From Membranipora membranacea (lineage: Eukaryota; Bryozoa; Gymnolaemata; Cheilostomatida; Membraniporidae): DNA of 64,000 nucleotides. The stretch is taken from NCBI GenBank assembly GCA_914767715.1, contig OU612067.1, positions 12,095,001 to 12,159,000 on the forward strand. Reading direction: 5' to 3'. A program made the translations under genes and the position numbers. The notes under the pieces were generated by a model. That model saw only the letters and a list, made by a program, of their open reading frames with translations. It did no database searches and was not told where the DNA came from. Of the stretch, positions 13,301 through 28,300 are shown piece by piece (position 1 is the first letter of the stretch; each line of letters starts with the position of its first letter).

Positions 13301-16300
13301 TACAAAGTTGAAGTGGATGGAACTATCCGAACTTCAGGTCAACCAGGAACAAGTTATGTTTATCATACTGATGGGAATGTGAACCTAGCAATCAAAGTAT
13401 GGTCCCGCAACAGGGAAAATAATCTATCCTCAGCTGCTACTGTATCTTTGACAACACCAACTGGATTACGTGAGCACCATTTAACGAATCCATAGTTAAA
13501 TTAATTAGATTATACATTTATCATTTATTGCATGTATAACATAACAATTGTTCCAATTCATATGTATATAGCGGGGTGCAATCAGAAAATACCATATAAC
13601 CAAACAAACCCGAGTAGCTCAATAGACTGTAGCGGTTTCGAACCTAGGAACTTTCAACACTCGCACGCTGAAGAGTTAGTACTCTAATAAACTGAGCCAC
13701 CTCTTAAACCTACAGATTTCTTTGGAAATCAAATTTGGGTTGTTCAGAAAACCCAAAAAATGAACTCGCTGAAGAACTCAGAAACTTAGAAAAAATTTAT
13801 TTTATTTTAAGTTCAGCCTCATAAACACAAGGTAGTATCAGCAACTTGGTCAACTTTATTCAACTCAAATTGTGCGCAGTAATTGTCTGCAGTAATTGTT
13901 TGCAGTAATTGTTTGCAGTAATTTTTTGCAGTAACTTTTTGCAGCAATTTACTCAAGTAAATTTAAATTTTGTTTCATTTCATTTTATTTTATTTTATTT
14001 ATTTATTTTTTTTTATTTTATTTTGCTTTATTTTTTTTCATTTATTTTTTAAATATATCAATATTATTAATTTTGTTAAATTTACTTATTTAAAGGGCAA
14101 CCAAGGTTTCGCAGCAATGCGTTAATGGGTAGGAAATAATGTGGTGGGCAGCATCAGATTTGTGCATTATGCGATGCAAAACTCAAAGTAGTTGCTGACT
14201 CTAAGCTGGGAAACACTTCTGTTTAGGAGAGGTTCCAAGACTTTGCTGTAATAATTATAGAGCACAGGCTAAATAATAACAGGAACAGGAAACTGCTATG
14301 TGGTATTCTCTTTTAGCTGAGTTTGAGTGCCTGATGGAAGAAATGTTTCACAAGAATTCTGGCTGAATAATCATCCGAATTATATTTTGACTTTTTCCCC
14401 ATGCAGAAGGTGCAATCTGCTATTAATCGATGGCCATCAATGAGAAGTTGTTTGAAACCTTGGTTGCCCTTTAATAGAGTAAAAACTCAAGTAAATTGAG
14501 TAATTTACTCAAGTAAATTAACTTAATTTATTAATGTTAATGTTTGCAAAAGATTTACTTGTTTGCAGAAGATTACCCGCCTGGATAACAGTTATAAAAA
14601 CCAAATCATTTCGGTCAACACTTCTATTTTAAGTTCAGCCTCATAAACACAAGGTAGTATCAGCAACTTGATCAAATTTATTCAACTCAAATTGTTTGCA
14701 GTAATTGTCTGCAGTAATTGTTTGCAGTAATTGTTTGCAGTAATTGTTTGCAGTAATTTTTTGCAGTAATTTACTCAAGTAAATTTAAATCTTATTTCAT
14801 TTTATTTCATTTTATTTTTATTTTATTTTACTTTATTTTATTTTATTTTGTTTTGTTTTGTTTTGTTTTATTTTATTTTATTTTATTTTATGTATTTTAT
14901 TGTATTTTATTTTATTCTATTTTATTTTATTTAACTTTGCTTTATTATTTTTTATCATTTGTTTTTTTTCAATATATCAATATTATTAATTTTGTTAAGT
15001 ATATTTATTTAATAGAGTAAAAACTCAAGTAAATTGAGTAATTTACTCACTAAATTAACTTAATTTATTAATGTTAATGTTTGCAAAAGATTTACTTGTT
15101 TGCAGAAGATTACCCACCTGGATAACAGTTATAGAAACCAACCCATTTCGGTCAACACTTCTGTTTTAAGTTCAGCCTCATAAACACAAGGTAGCATCAG
15201 CAACTTGGTCAAATTTATTCAACTCAGATTGCCATACTTGGAGAAGAGATGACAAACATTAGAATCTTGCTACATTTGAATACCAGACTTCATGATTTCA
15301 CATGATGGCATGATTGTTACTTGTTACTAATGGTTTGATATCTCAATGGCCTGGCGATCACACATTCTGATTATTTCCAGCTCCACAAGTAAGACCGAGG
15401 AATGTTGGTCTTACAGCTCCAGTAGACAAATGTGTTCAGATATCACACACAGGGGTTGAGTACCCGAATGCACCTAACTCACAGATTATCTACCAGGTAC
15501 TCTATCAATTTCTTTAATAGCAAGTTAGGTACAGTAAATGTATTAAAGATGAGACACAAAAGATTCAGAATTGTTTAGAAATTACATTACAGCAAAAGTC
15601 CATATCTTTATGGGCAGTAGCCAGTTGCGTGAAACAATCATGGCTGAGGTTTGTTGGTGCAGCCTATGTTGCATGCTAAGACATATTTAAGATACTTAGT
15701 CCAATCCCACACTAGACACGACAAACTGTCTTGCCATCGATACTGATCTGATCATTGTAAACCAACAACGCTTTGCTTGTGAATATACTGTGAATATGTT
15801 GTGAATATGTTGTGAATACCTTGTGAATATATGGTGAATACCTTGTGAACATCTTGTGAACATCTTGTGAATATCTTGTGAATATCTTGTGAATATCTTG
15901 TGAATATCTTGTGAATATATCTTTTGTTTAGTACATGTGTACCAGTATGACAAATTGGCTGACCATCCCCTCTAACAACAGACGTTGTAGTTACTCAGCT
16001 TATCAGATGGTTTCATGTCAAATCAGAGCTCATAACACCAACAACAATAAGAACAGTGAGACTGCTACAACTGCTTCCATCTACACAAAATGTGAAAGTA
16101 AGAATTTAAATGTTGAATTACCAAAATACAGTGCTATGTTTGGGGAAAGATGTCCTGCATACATTTCCAGTCTGCATGTGTCCAAAAAATTAGGCTTCGG
16201 TGAAAAGAAAAGTATCAATGGGTGTGGTACTCTTAATCAAGTAAACTCTTTTAGCACATTTATTGACGTCAACTCACATCTCAATGATATTCCCCAATTA

Positions 16301-19300
16301 TGTCAATTAAACCAAAATAAATGCTATGTGCAAACCACTTAATTCAAACCTCTTGGGACCATCAAATTGTGCCCAAATAAGCAAAATTTTGAATTGAGTG
16401 CCATTGGAATGCATAGAAATTTGACTGAAGGGACTAAGTTTGAAATATATATGCTGTATTAAGACAAAGTTCACATGGTCAAGTCCATATTGAATGGTTG
16501 AAAGAAAGTACTTTTTTACATTACATAACTTCTTCAAGGATGTAATTTTGATCCAGATTGTAGCTGTTAAAGTTGAAAGTTAAGTTGGGTCAAGTTCGAA
16601 TAAACTCACCAATAACACTTACCTATCTATCCACCCATAATGATTTTTTGAATGAAATTACTAAGCGCAAGCATAAGTCTGATGAATTTATAATAAATAA
16701 AATCTTAATAGTTCTTTGACTCCCGTATTTGCGGCAAAAATCAGTCAGGCAACACATTCTGTAACGGTTTCTATGAGCCACATCTTTTTTGGAGCATATC
16801 ACACTTTCAGTAAGCAGGCAATGAAAATGACACATTATTAATATGTTGACTCATCAAATCATGGATATGGAGCTGAATATTGCCGAATCAGCAATATGTG
16901 TAAGCAAAGACCAGTTAATCTGACTATTATGAGATGCCTGCTCACAGGTTGATAATTTATGTGATATGTTGGTGTCTTGTTAACAGGTCCTGATAAAGTA
17001 ACCACAAATTCTCAGCCCAGCAGATCAGGATCACCAGAGATGAACAATGGAAGGCTTCGCTGGAAATATATAGTCACCTGGCAGGTAAGAATCAAATGTA
17101 AACAACAGCTAACATCTTTCATCTGTGTGAGCAGTCTTTGAATCTCATTCAGCCGTAAATATCAGGGTGAATGAAACCTGCTGATCAATTGGGTCAATTG
17201 CCCATTTACATAGCAGCACATATAATGTTATTGCAGCCATTATTCAATAATTTGCTTTTATTGCCTTCTAGAATCCAATCAATATCAAGTGTGCAAGTAT
17301 CCGAACGAGTAACCCATACCAAATACGTGGATATGGCAATACATCATGGACCAACCTACAAACTAATATTTATGAGTTATACACAGATGGTAACGAGGAA
17401 ATCTCGCTTGGTGTCAAAGTTTATAATAACGACGGTATTAGTTCATCAGAAAAGATCATATCATTTACATCTAGCAGCAACATAGGTAAGTTGGAAAACT
17501 TAATATGTGTCAAAAGTCTCACATATAGGTGCACAATGATAGATGCAAGTCTTATGATTTGAATTTACGATGATGTGAGTATGGTTTCAAGCATAAGAGT
17601 GAGGTGCCTGGTGGCCATAAGAAAATACTAGAATTTGATGTTAGAGTGAGAGTAGGGACATATGCAGCATATGCAACATGCCCCACAAAAAAAAAAGATT
17701 TTTCAACTAAATTAGACAACCATTTTGGTGCCGGCTGCATGGTTAATATCAAATGCTCCTTTTTTCATTCAAATTATCTATATTAGTCCTCTTTTTTTTT
17801 CTTTTTCTTTAACATTTTTATTGGCAGTCTCTTTCATTCAAGTAGGGGAATGTTTTCTAAATAGTGCCGAAAAAATCTTAAAGGGCAACCAAGGTTTCAA
17901 AGAACTTCTCATTGATGGCCATTGATTAATAGCAGATTGCACCTTCTGCATGGGGAAAAAGACAAAATATAATTCGGATGATTATTCAGCCAGAATTCTT
18001 GTGAAACATTTCTTCCATAAGGCACTCAAACTCAGCTAAAAGAAAATACCACATAGCAGTTTCCTGTTCCTGTTATTATTTAGCCTGTGCTCTATAATTA
18101 TTACAGCAAAGTCTTGGAACCTTCCCTAAACTGAAGTGTTACCCAGCTTAGAGCCAGCAACTACTTTGAGTTTTGCATCGCGTAATGCACAAAGCTGATG
18201 CTGCCCAGCACATTATTTGCTACCCATAAATGCATTGCTGCGAAACCTTGGTTGCCCTTTAAGCCATTGATAATCCAACACGGTATAACTGTGATAGGAT
18301 TGAAATAAAATACAAGTCTTCAAGAAAGCTACAATATTGTTGTTGGTAATTGGTGAATTTAATAATATGCAAACGTAAGAGACAAACTTATCAAGTATTA
18401 GCTTGGATTACATTTCAGCTCCACAGACTAGACCAAGGAATGTTGCCCTCACAGCTCCAGTAGATAACTGTGTTCAAATATCGTATACAGAAGTTGAATA
18501 CCCAAATGCACCGACCTCACAGATTGTCTATCAGGTACTGCTTATTGATTTATTTCTTTTTACTGTAGTGAATCTCGCGTGACACTATGTGTTTTCATTA
18601 TGAAACAATTTATTGGTATTCAAAGAGGTTCCACCTTAATGCTGAGTGGAATAAACGTACTAGCAGGTTAGGTTCTCCATATTCACATGGAAAACTTCAG
18701 CCCACAGTCCTGGAAATTCTGTATTATTAGAAAATGACTGCTCTCTTTTACCATCATAAAACATTACCACCACCGCGATAACATCATGTGACATTCACTT
18801 CAGCCAAGGTGGTTACTACTATCTGGAGAGCAAACATGGAACACAAATTCCGTGTTTGGTCATATGAAGTACTTGTTGTTCTTATCTGCACTGCCTGGTG
18901 CAAAGACTGCTTTTTGAGACACATTTGCAATGTGTTATATTAATAATACCATTTTTTAACCACTTTTCAATGATACTATTTTTGCATACAAGGCAACTTC
19001 ATTATATTTTAGCAGAGTACGTGTACCAGCAACCTTTTACTCGCAACTTTTACAGTTAGTGATATAATACAAATCAATCAATCAAATCATATTTTCCTGT
19101 TGGTATTAATGAGCTGAAATTGAAATGCTGACTTATTTCTTAATGATGTCATGAATTGCGTTCGGCATTACATGTTGTCATTACACACTAGGCATTAGCA
19201 TTTAAACGTGACACAAAGTTTTGGTATTAGATCGGCTAGCAGGTAAGGTTCTCAATATTCACATAATAAAGTCCAATTCACGGTCTTGGTGATTCTGTAT

Positions 19301-22300
19301 CCTTGAGCAACGACTGCTTTCATTCTCCATCTGGGACCATTAACACCTCCATTGCACCATTACACTTTACACCATGTGGCATACATTTCAGCTCAAATGG
19401 TGACTAAGATCCAGAGAAGAGATCGAAGAAGAAATATCCATTTTAAAATTATTCTATTCTCTCTATAGTCACAGTAACTTCTAAATAATGTCTTCAGAAG
19501 CCCAATTTCTAGACTTTCATCTTACTTTTTGTGATCACAAACTGCAGACCAAATAAACAAATCAAAGTATTTTATCATTTTATGCTACTAGGAAAACCTC
19601 TTAATATATAAATGTATATAAACCTTAGAATATTTTGTTTCAGTATCAATGCACATCAATGACTAACTGGCAGAATATCCCCCCCAACAAAAGAAGATGT
19701 GGTTACTCGGCTTATCAGATGGTCACATGTGAGATCAGAGCTCGCAATAACAACAACAACAACAACAATAAGAACAGTCTGACTGCCTCGGTCTCGAACT
19801 ATACGAAATGTAAAAGTAAGATTATAAATAAATTTTTTGCTCAAAATAAAAAACAGGTATATTTTCTTCTGAGACAATATTAATACCAATGCTACACCAA
19901 AAATAACTACTCAAATGGCTGAAATATGACCAAATTTACAAATCGAATGCAGCGTGCCATATTTTGATAATTTGGAATTATACGCTTTCAAAATCTCACG
20001 CTCTTATTCATTCATTTTCGCTACTATGCTGATGCATTCACTGATTTCTCCCTACCAATTTTTTGTCTACAGACCCTGATAAAGTAAGAAGTATCCAAAG
20101 AACAAAATCTGATTCACCAGAGATAAGGAATGGGAGGCTTCGATGGAAATACACAGTCACTTGGGAGGTACGAGAAATGACGTAATATACACATGACAGA
20201 CACATGTTTTAATTCTTACCATACTCCTGTTTTTTTGTAAAAAAATTGACTTCTGATTATCGATATCAATTATTTGAACTTAAATAAAAATTTAGACAAT
20301 TAAGAAACATTTAACAAATGATTCAAATTGTGTTCCAGAATCCAATCAACATCAAATGTGCAAGAATCAGAGGAAACAACCCATACCAAGTACGTGGATA
20401 TGAACTTACAGGATGGAACAACTTACCAACTAAACGATACGAGTTCCATACAGATGGATATGAGACAATTTCACTTTATGTCAGAATTTACAATAATGAA
20501 GATTATGTCTCATCTGAAGAACAGATAACTTTTACAACAGACAGACTCAGTGAGTGTCCATAATAATAATGTAAAAAAAAGTAATTGGGATTGTACAGCA
20601 CACTCAATTCTATTCCTTATAACTACACGTCACAGCAAGAATTGTAATAAAGAAGCCGCCACACAACGTGGCGGCTTTTTTGTTCTCTCTGATGGATCTG
20701 GAATTTCAATAGTGCTTTTTCATGTGTGAAATTTCCAACTCATAGACTCTTGAAACATGATTTGTAGCAGCTCAACGGATAGAAAGTTATACATAATCTC
20801 CCAGGCAGACGGCCAGTATCTAGAAATAGTCAACTGGTCATGGGAACTGAATATTTAAACAGACACAAATATTTACATCGAGATATTTTCTTTGATATTT
20901 TCAGGTCCACAGACAAAACCTCAGGATTTTGTTTTAACATCAACTTCTTCCAGTTGTGTTGGCTTATCTTGGAACCCTCCGGCATATCTCAATTCACCTC
21001 CAGCTGAAGTTTCTTACCAAGTATGTACATTTTAAAAAATAGTTAATACATTTATAACATTGATCTTCAATTGCAAAGTTACAATCAGGATTTTAGCCAA
21101 TCTGTCCTCAAGTTTAGCATGTTGGACATTGTTATTTACAGGTACACTAGAAAATTTGTAATTTTACTCGGATTTTCCTTTGACAGCATAGCTGCAATTC
21201 AAACGGATGGAGGAGAGCCAACAACAATGAACAAGTGTGCACATTTTCACCGTTCACAGAAGTGACTTGTTTACTAAAAGCGATTAATAATATGGGAGAC
21301 AGTTCTTTGGCAACCTCTACTTCAACAACACACTGTGCAGGTAAATTTGTATCCAAGTTAAAACATGAAATACATTTATGTAGACCTGTGTTAATTGCAT
21401 TGTTAGTAGATATTCACAAGGCTTGAAGTGCGTATCACAGAGTCATAGGTAAGATGTAAAATATTTCAATAAAAAAATTTCCAATCCCGTATATAACATA
21501 ACACCTGATAAAAATTGGGATATAGTTTGATTATTGTCACCATCATTTGTTTCAATAATCCATTTTGACATAACTATTATATAACTATTTCTATTTTTTT
21601 GTAATTCATCAGCATCCTCCTCTCCAAGAAACATCACTTTCACAGATCAGGGCACAACTATGAATTCTGGACGCGTCAGACGCAAATACAGTATAGGCTG
21701 GACTGTAAGTAAATAACTTCGACTCTCTCTTTCCCAAACTTACCACATCAAGTTAATTCAATTAGATTTACAGTTTGCAGAGTATCTATGTCACCGGCAG
21801 AGGCTGAAAAGCCGTTATTAAATCTGTTAATTCTTACCATCAAATTTAACGAAGGTTTGTAGGACAGCATAGATTAGAGGTTTAGAGAGGCAAATTTCTT
21901 GGATCTGGGGTTGACAAGATAAAATCTGGGGTAGAAAAGATCTGGGGTTGAACTCATTGATCTGAGATTGAATTCCACACCCCACAGACCCCCACAACCA
22001 GTATGATGAGGAGGCCTGTGCCCTCGAGGCAGTCAAGGCCAACTAGTAGTGTGTAGTGACAAGTACCAAGGAGTAACTCCTTACATGTACTCCCTCTCAG
22101 CAGTATCATGTATGTGATTTGAACTGACCACCATTCTCCCAGATCGCACCATAAAATGATGATTCTATTTCAAATTGGCTTGCAAACATAACTAAACCTA
22201 CTTAAAATGAACATATCCTTTGAGTAACCAACTCTTCTTCATTCCTCCATACAACCACCTGCTAGGCATAGTGTGCCTGCAAATTACCAATAACTCATTG

Positions 22301-25300
22301 GAGTTTTTATCAGAGAGACAACCAGTTAAAACACAAGTATGATGATGATGGTGGTGCATGAGTGGGTCCAGGTTATTAACCTGAATTGAATAGGGCACAG
22401 TTTGGGTGGGGTGGGTGAAGTGAGTAAGAGGAATGAGACTGAGAGAGAAACAGTTTCCTCTATCCACCCACCAAACAATCTTAATCTATTGGTCAGGAGC
22501 ACATACACTGTGGAATGTATTAGAATTGACTCACCTCTAGTCTTGGAGAACTGAAATTCAGACGAGATTGTTGTTATTCCATAGGAAAAGCATTGGGCAA
22601 ATTATACTATTCTCATAATAAAACAACAAAAAAAACAAATATTTTAAAGAGTTTTGACGGCTTGGGTGCTACCCCGTGCTGCTGCTGGCAGGTTTTCAGG
22701 GTCCCCCCAGACCACCCAGCCCGCAAAGTGATGGAGCACCAGATATAGAACCCAGCCAACTTGTCATGTTTGACACTCATGGGAAAACCACTGAGCTTGA
22801 AATTTGCTTTAGCAAGAATATTGGATTATTTCTATAGAATAGAGTCAAATGTGCACTCTCCCCATCAAAAATCTGTAAACATGTGAAATTCAAGCTATGA
22901 CCTTTGACTGACCTGGCCGAAATCCAGATGAACGCGCAACAGAATAATTTCAGGAAGCATGTTCCAAACAGAAGATTTTTTGGTTTGAAATCTTTGGAAA
23001 AGGAGAATTGAATATAAATTCCCTAGTAACGGTCCTTGACAACACGAAATTAGAGAAGAAAAACTTATGTATCCGAATTGACATTTATTGCCCATTGTTT
23101 AACTCACCCCAATGCTGATGATGGAGCGTTGGGCCTACTCCAACATCAAAAACTATTACCCCAATGTCATTTGGCACTGTTGGGGCTTCCCAACACCACT
23201 TTAATGCAATTGAAAGTAAGTTTAAGCCTGTTTTAGCCTGTTATACTTCTCAACCCCTGATTTTCTCTCCCAACTCCAGATCTATTCAACCCAATGAAAA
23301 TCTGGAGTTGTAAATTCAACCCCCGATAGGCCCTGTGAGAGGCATCATTATAAATTATAAATACAGGTAATGTTAACCTTACTTGTTATAGGAGCCGGAG
23401 GTGATCAATTGTCAATCTCTGAGATCCAACAACAAGTACGCCTTTAAAGATCCTAATGGTAACTGGCATAACACTAATAACAGCAATTACGTCATCTTCA
23501 CAGAGGGAAATTTCCAGGTCACTGTAGGAGTAACAGCTACTAATAACCAAAACTTTGTATCAACCGAGGCAGCCGCAACATATACCACTCACTCATTCCG
23601 TAAGTCATAAAATCTGTCTCCTGACTGAAAACAATATGAATTAACATCATACAGAAGGCCCAGAGAAGAAGTCATTGGGAGAACATAGGCTGTAATTTCA
23701 TGATTATTTTTATGTTTTAGTTGCATCATTGTTCTTTAAATAATCCTCAATAACCTGTCAACATTTGGAGTACACACGCAATAGCTGTAAGATCTGACTT
23801 CACCGCGACCAGTGGTGGCTGAGATGGAGTGTGTATTTGTTGTTCCTGTTATAATTTCCGGAACTTTAACATCAAAGAAAACATCAATAAAAAAATTCAC
23901 ACTTGAACCAAAAGAAGCGCGCCATCCTAAACTTGCCTTTTCAACAAAGTCTCTGTAAAGATGTGTGTTTAAACAACTAGGTGGCTCAATTTTATTCATG
24001 CATCAAATTATTCTCTGATTCTTCAGCTCCGTAATGATGTGCTTCTTTAGAAAATTGGTCCACTCTTAGTGCATTTTATATCTATCGCAGTTGAGGCCTT
24101 CCCGAAAACGCTCACATCAAGCCAGACTAACGTTTTGGACGTCAGAGAGCTGTTTGAGTGATCAGCCTATTGTAAAATCAAAACAAACAGAGCTATCTTG
24201 TATTCAATACAGCAGAAAATCCATGGTGCTGATTTTCATCTTCCACTTTGAGCCTTTGCATCCACATCTCAATTGCAACCTCATGGAAGGGCACTGGCAT
24301 CCCCATCCCCAAATTTGAGATATGATGTTCTAAAAAGTCAGCTTATTTGTGTGATTTCTGCAAATGTAGTTCAACACAGAGCACTGAACTAAGGCTATAT
24401 TGTGTAGTAAGGTATTCTATGAAAGGCCCCCATTGAATACAATACTCCACTGAAATCCACTGGCTAAGTAAACAAACTTGGAATTTTATACTACAACAAG
24501 CACGGCGGTGTGTGTGTTCGATTGAGAATAAATGACACATGTTATAAACTGAGGTAAGACGCAGGTCAGATAATAAAATAATCGAGCGATAGCTGAGTCA
24601 TCGGCTGCACGAAGTTGGTGAAAATAGGGCGACGACGGAAAGGAGATCAAGAATTTTTAGACCTTAGCATTCCAATTTGTTTTAGCTTTAGACTTTAGAT
24701 GAAGCTTTAGACATTAACTGTGTTACTGTTCTCACATTCTTGAAACTGACAAGCTTATCAGTATGCCTGCGTGCCGTTATGTATAATAATGTGAACTTTA
24801 CTAAAAACTTTCAGTGAGGACCTGCTGTTTGCCATCCATTGTATATTTATATTTGGAGATTTTTAATTGATCCAACTTTATCAGCAGACAAATATTCTAT
24901 GTGATGATAAAGTTCTAAATAATGTTCTGATTAGATGGCGTGCCGAGGTAAATCCAAAAAATACTGTGCTGCGGCTAACTGTGACAAAGATTCTTTTTAT
25001 TTGTTTAAATAGCCAGAAAATCAACCACATTTTTATTTACACAAATTTTTGCTGATTATGTAAATCAAAATCCATTTGTCATCAATTATTGTAATGTCCA
25101 TTGAAATATTATTGTCTTTCTGCTTGAGAAACAAGCCTACCTCTACTGCATGTCTTCCACGGTCAGTTCTTGGGAAGAAACCTATTCCTTCACCATCAGT
25201 TGCCTGCCCTATTCTTCTAGAAGGGCCCCAGAAGCTTCATTCTCTGAATCAACAGATCTGTCACTTAGATAACATCAGTTATCTGACGACATTATTGCCA

Positions 25301-28300
25301 TTGAAATATTTTGCACAAAACTAAGGATCGTGAATTTAATAATGTGTGTTGAATAATGTTAGACAAATTGATCGTAGCTAATAAACTCTGGCTTTGTGAA
25401 TTGGGGCTTGTATCATTCCTGTAGTAATGGATGTTTATACGATGAGCATATTTTGCAATCATCAATGAGGTAATTTATTATGAGCCACAATAATGTTTGT
25501 TTTGACAGCAATGTGATAATTTATGTGGGGAGAGCCTTGTCAAACATTATAAAACATTGGCCATGTAGACAAAACCCGCATCCAATAGGATACTGTGTGT
25601 AGTCAACAAAGATGTTGATGCGTGACCTATTTAGCTAAAGTTGTTGAGGAATTTCTATCAACACAGCGCACTAACAGCTCTGTGACGTCAAACATCACAC
25701 CCTTTTCAGCGTTAATTTTATGCGAGCGTTTTTAGGAAGGCCTCTACTGCGATAGATATATAATGCACTTAGAGTGGATCAATTTTTTTAAGAAGCATAT
25801 CATTACGGAGGTAAAGAATCAGAGAATAATGTGATGCATAAGTAATATTGAGCCACCTAGTGGTTTAAACAATCACAGTTTCATGTGGTATTGGTTTCGG
25901 TACACGTGGTCAGAGTCTAACTACCTCGGGATACAGAATATCAACCAGGATTACCTTCATGTGCAACTCACACATCAGCCATATTGAAGCCTTCTTATAG
26001 ATACTTTTACATCAAGGCAGGAATGGGGAAATGACAAATAGTTATTTGTGCATCTAATAATTGAGCCTGAGGACTTCAGTTCAGGCTTATCACATCCACT
26101 TTTCATGATTTGGGAATTTGTGTGTGTTACAGGCCCTCAAAAGGCCCCTACAATGATGCAGCTTTTCTCATCTAGTCCTCACTGTGTCACTATGACCTGG
26201 AACCCTCCACTGTATCCCAACGGACTGCTACAATATTATCAGGTACAATTGATTAGTCTATAGTTTGATTTCCTATTTTACAAATTAAAGTTGTTCCATT
26301 TGAATTAAATTCAGTTTTGAGCGAATTCGGCTCTACTTTGATTCTCATACTACACTTAATATGCTTATATTATTTATTCTAAATTCAAGCATTTTTACTC
26401 ATAAAGCTGCGTTTACATTAGGCCGTCTCCATCAGCTGCCCACCAACTCAAGACTGAGCAGTCTTTAACCCCAAGTCTGAGCCAGAGTCTGAGACTGGCA
26501 TGTGTTTACATAGCAACGGCTTAGCCAATGTCAGTCTCAGAGTAATGTAAACAGAAAATAAATGTGAGTGATAGAACAAAGGGCAGTATTGTGATCGCTA
26601 AATTAGGAATTTGTGTTAAGACTGGCAGTCTTGAGACTGCAAAACGAGCACTGCTCGAATTGCCAGATACCGTCTTTAAAGCCGGTCAGACATGGTCAGT
26701 CAACCGTTTTTGTCATTCACACTACGCAGTCTCAGCCTCCGTCTTAGTCATTTGTCGGTCAGACTCAAGACTGGGCCAAAAGACGGTAGGAGTCAAGCCA
26801 GCAGATTGTTTTCATCTCAATTTGTTTAATGGTCATTAGTAGATACACATTTTAACAATGTAATATGGGTTGTGATAACGATATTCACTTGGTATTTCAG
26901 TACAAATGTACGGACGATAATGACTGGGCAACGTTCAGTGGTAATCGCAGTGGAAACAGATGCGATTACAGCCCCCGTTATTCAGTCTCGTGTAGAGTAA
27001 GAGCAAGAAACAATCAAGGGTGGAGTGATGAAGCCTCTGTTGGGTCAATAAAAACTTTGTGTGATGGTGAGTATTTGCGAAATTAAAATTAAACAGTGTC
27101 AGATAAGCCCTTTATCAACAGACCTTGCTTGTTTGAACAATAAATTGTTTATGGAGTAATGCATCCAGCTTGTCAGAAAATAAATCAACCAAACAACAAA
27201 ATTAATGAGACTGAAATGATAGATCGGGTTAATAAGTGGTATGAAGCATTGTTAGAGCCTAAATGTATCAGAAAGCAGCAACTATGTCAATGTGAATATA
27301 TAAGTATGTTGCGGTACTAAAAAATATTAGTGTCTATATTTCAGCTCCAACAAAACCACTAAATATTCGAATAATATATATCAATGAGAGGAATAATGGA
27401 GGTAGAAGAAGATTAAGATACAGAATTAGTTGGCAGGTAAAGAAAAACAACAGAAAGAACACAACCTATAATCTATATACACCTTGATTAGTCATCAAAG
27501 TATCTCAATGTTGTCCAGATTTGCTTACTCATGATCCATAAAATTGTTTTATGAGGTAACGAAAGACAGCAAAACACTGTTCTGTTAATCACTAGAATAT
27601 TATGACTATTATACTATACTACGTTCATTGAAGTTTCAGATTGCGTTGTGATCGTTTATACACCCGTCTACTTTGGAAAAGTATGTTGACACTGTTGTTA
27701 CTGATTCTTCTAAACAAACTCATTGATTCTACTAGCCAGAAACCACTGAAATTGTATTATTTTTCATAGATAACTCTGCACACTCATTGAAATACATGTG
27801 ATTGGTCAATATCAAATAAATATGCTCCATTCTTTTTTGCAACTTACCAGAATCCCAATGCTCACAACTGCGAGAGACTAAGAACATTAAACACATTTCA
27901 AGTGTCTTCTTCAAATTTAAATGGTCAAAGATACACCACAGGGAGGACTTATGATATATATGCTGACGGTGTTACAGATGTCACTGCAGCTGTTGAGGCA
28001 TTCAATAATCATAACAACAAATCCCTTCCGGAAACAAAAGTGATCACAACTCAGCCTATGAGTATGTTGCCAGAGGCTTATATTGAATGAATAAAAATTT
28101 TAAGTAAATAATTTGTATGAGTTGATGTTGAAAAATTTTATTCTGTTATTCTCAAGGTTTACCACCATTCATATTTGCTCACATTCTACCAGAAAATTAA
28201 ATATCATTGTGTCTCCTTACCTGACAGTTAGTTGCCTTGCAGGAAGCCTCATATTGATATATTACCTTACTTCACACTGTCAAATGACAAAAGTCATGAC

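Noticed and set aside
15776-15922. CRISPR-like array
   Set aside because: The units are 11 bp with no spacers, so it is a simple minisatellite in an animal intron.
15935-16342. Open frame of 135 codons continuing past 16097
   Set aside because: Only 15932-16097 is exon 9. The rest is intron read-through after a good GTAAGA donor, and the homologous domain 5 stops at the same place.
22198-22508. Minus-strand frames with a histidine run in the FN3 8 intron
   Set aside because: The run comes from a TGATGATGATGG microsatellite. No other coding signal is present.
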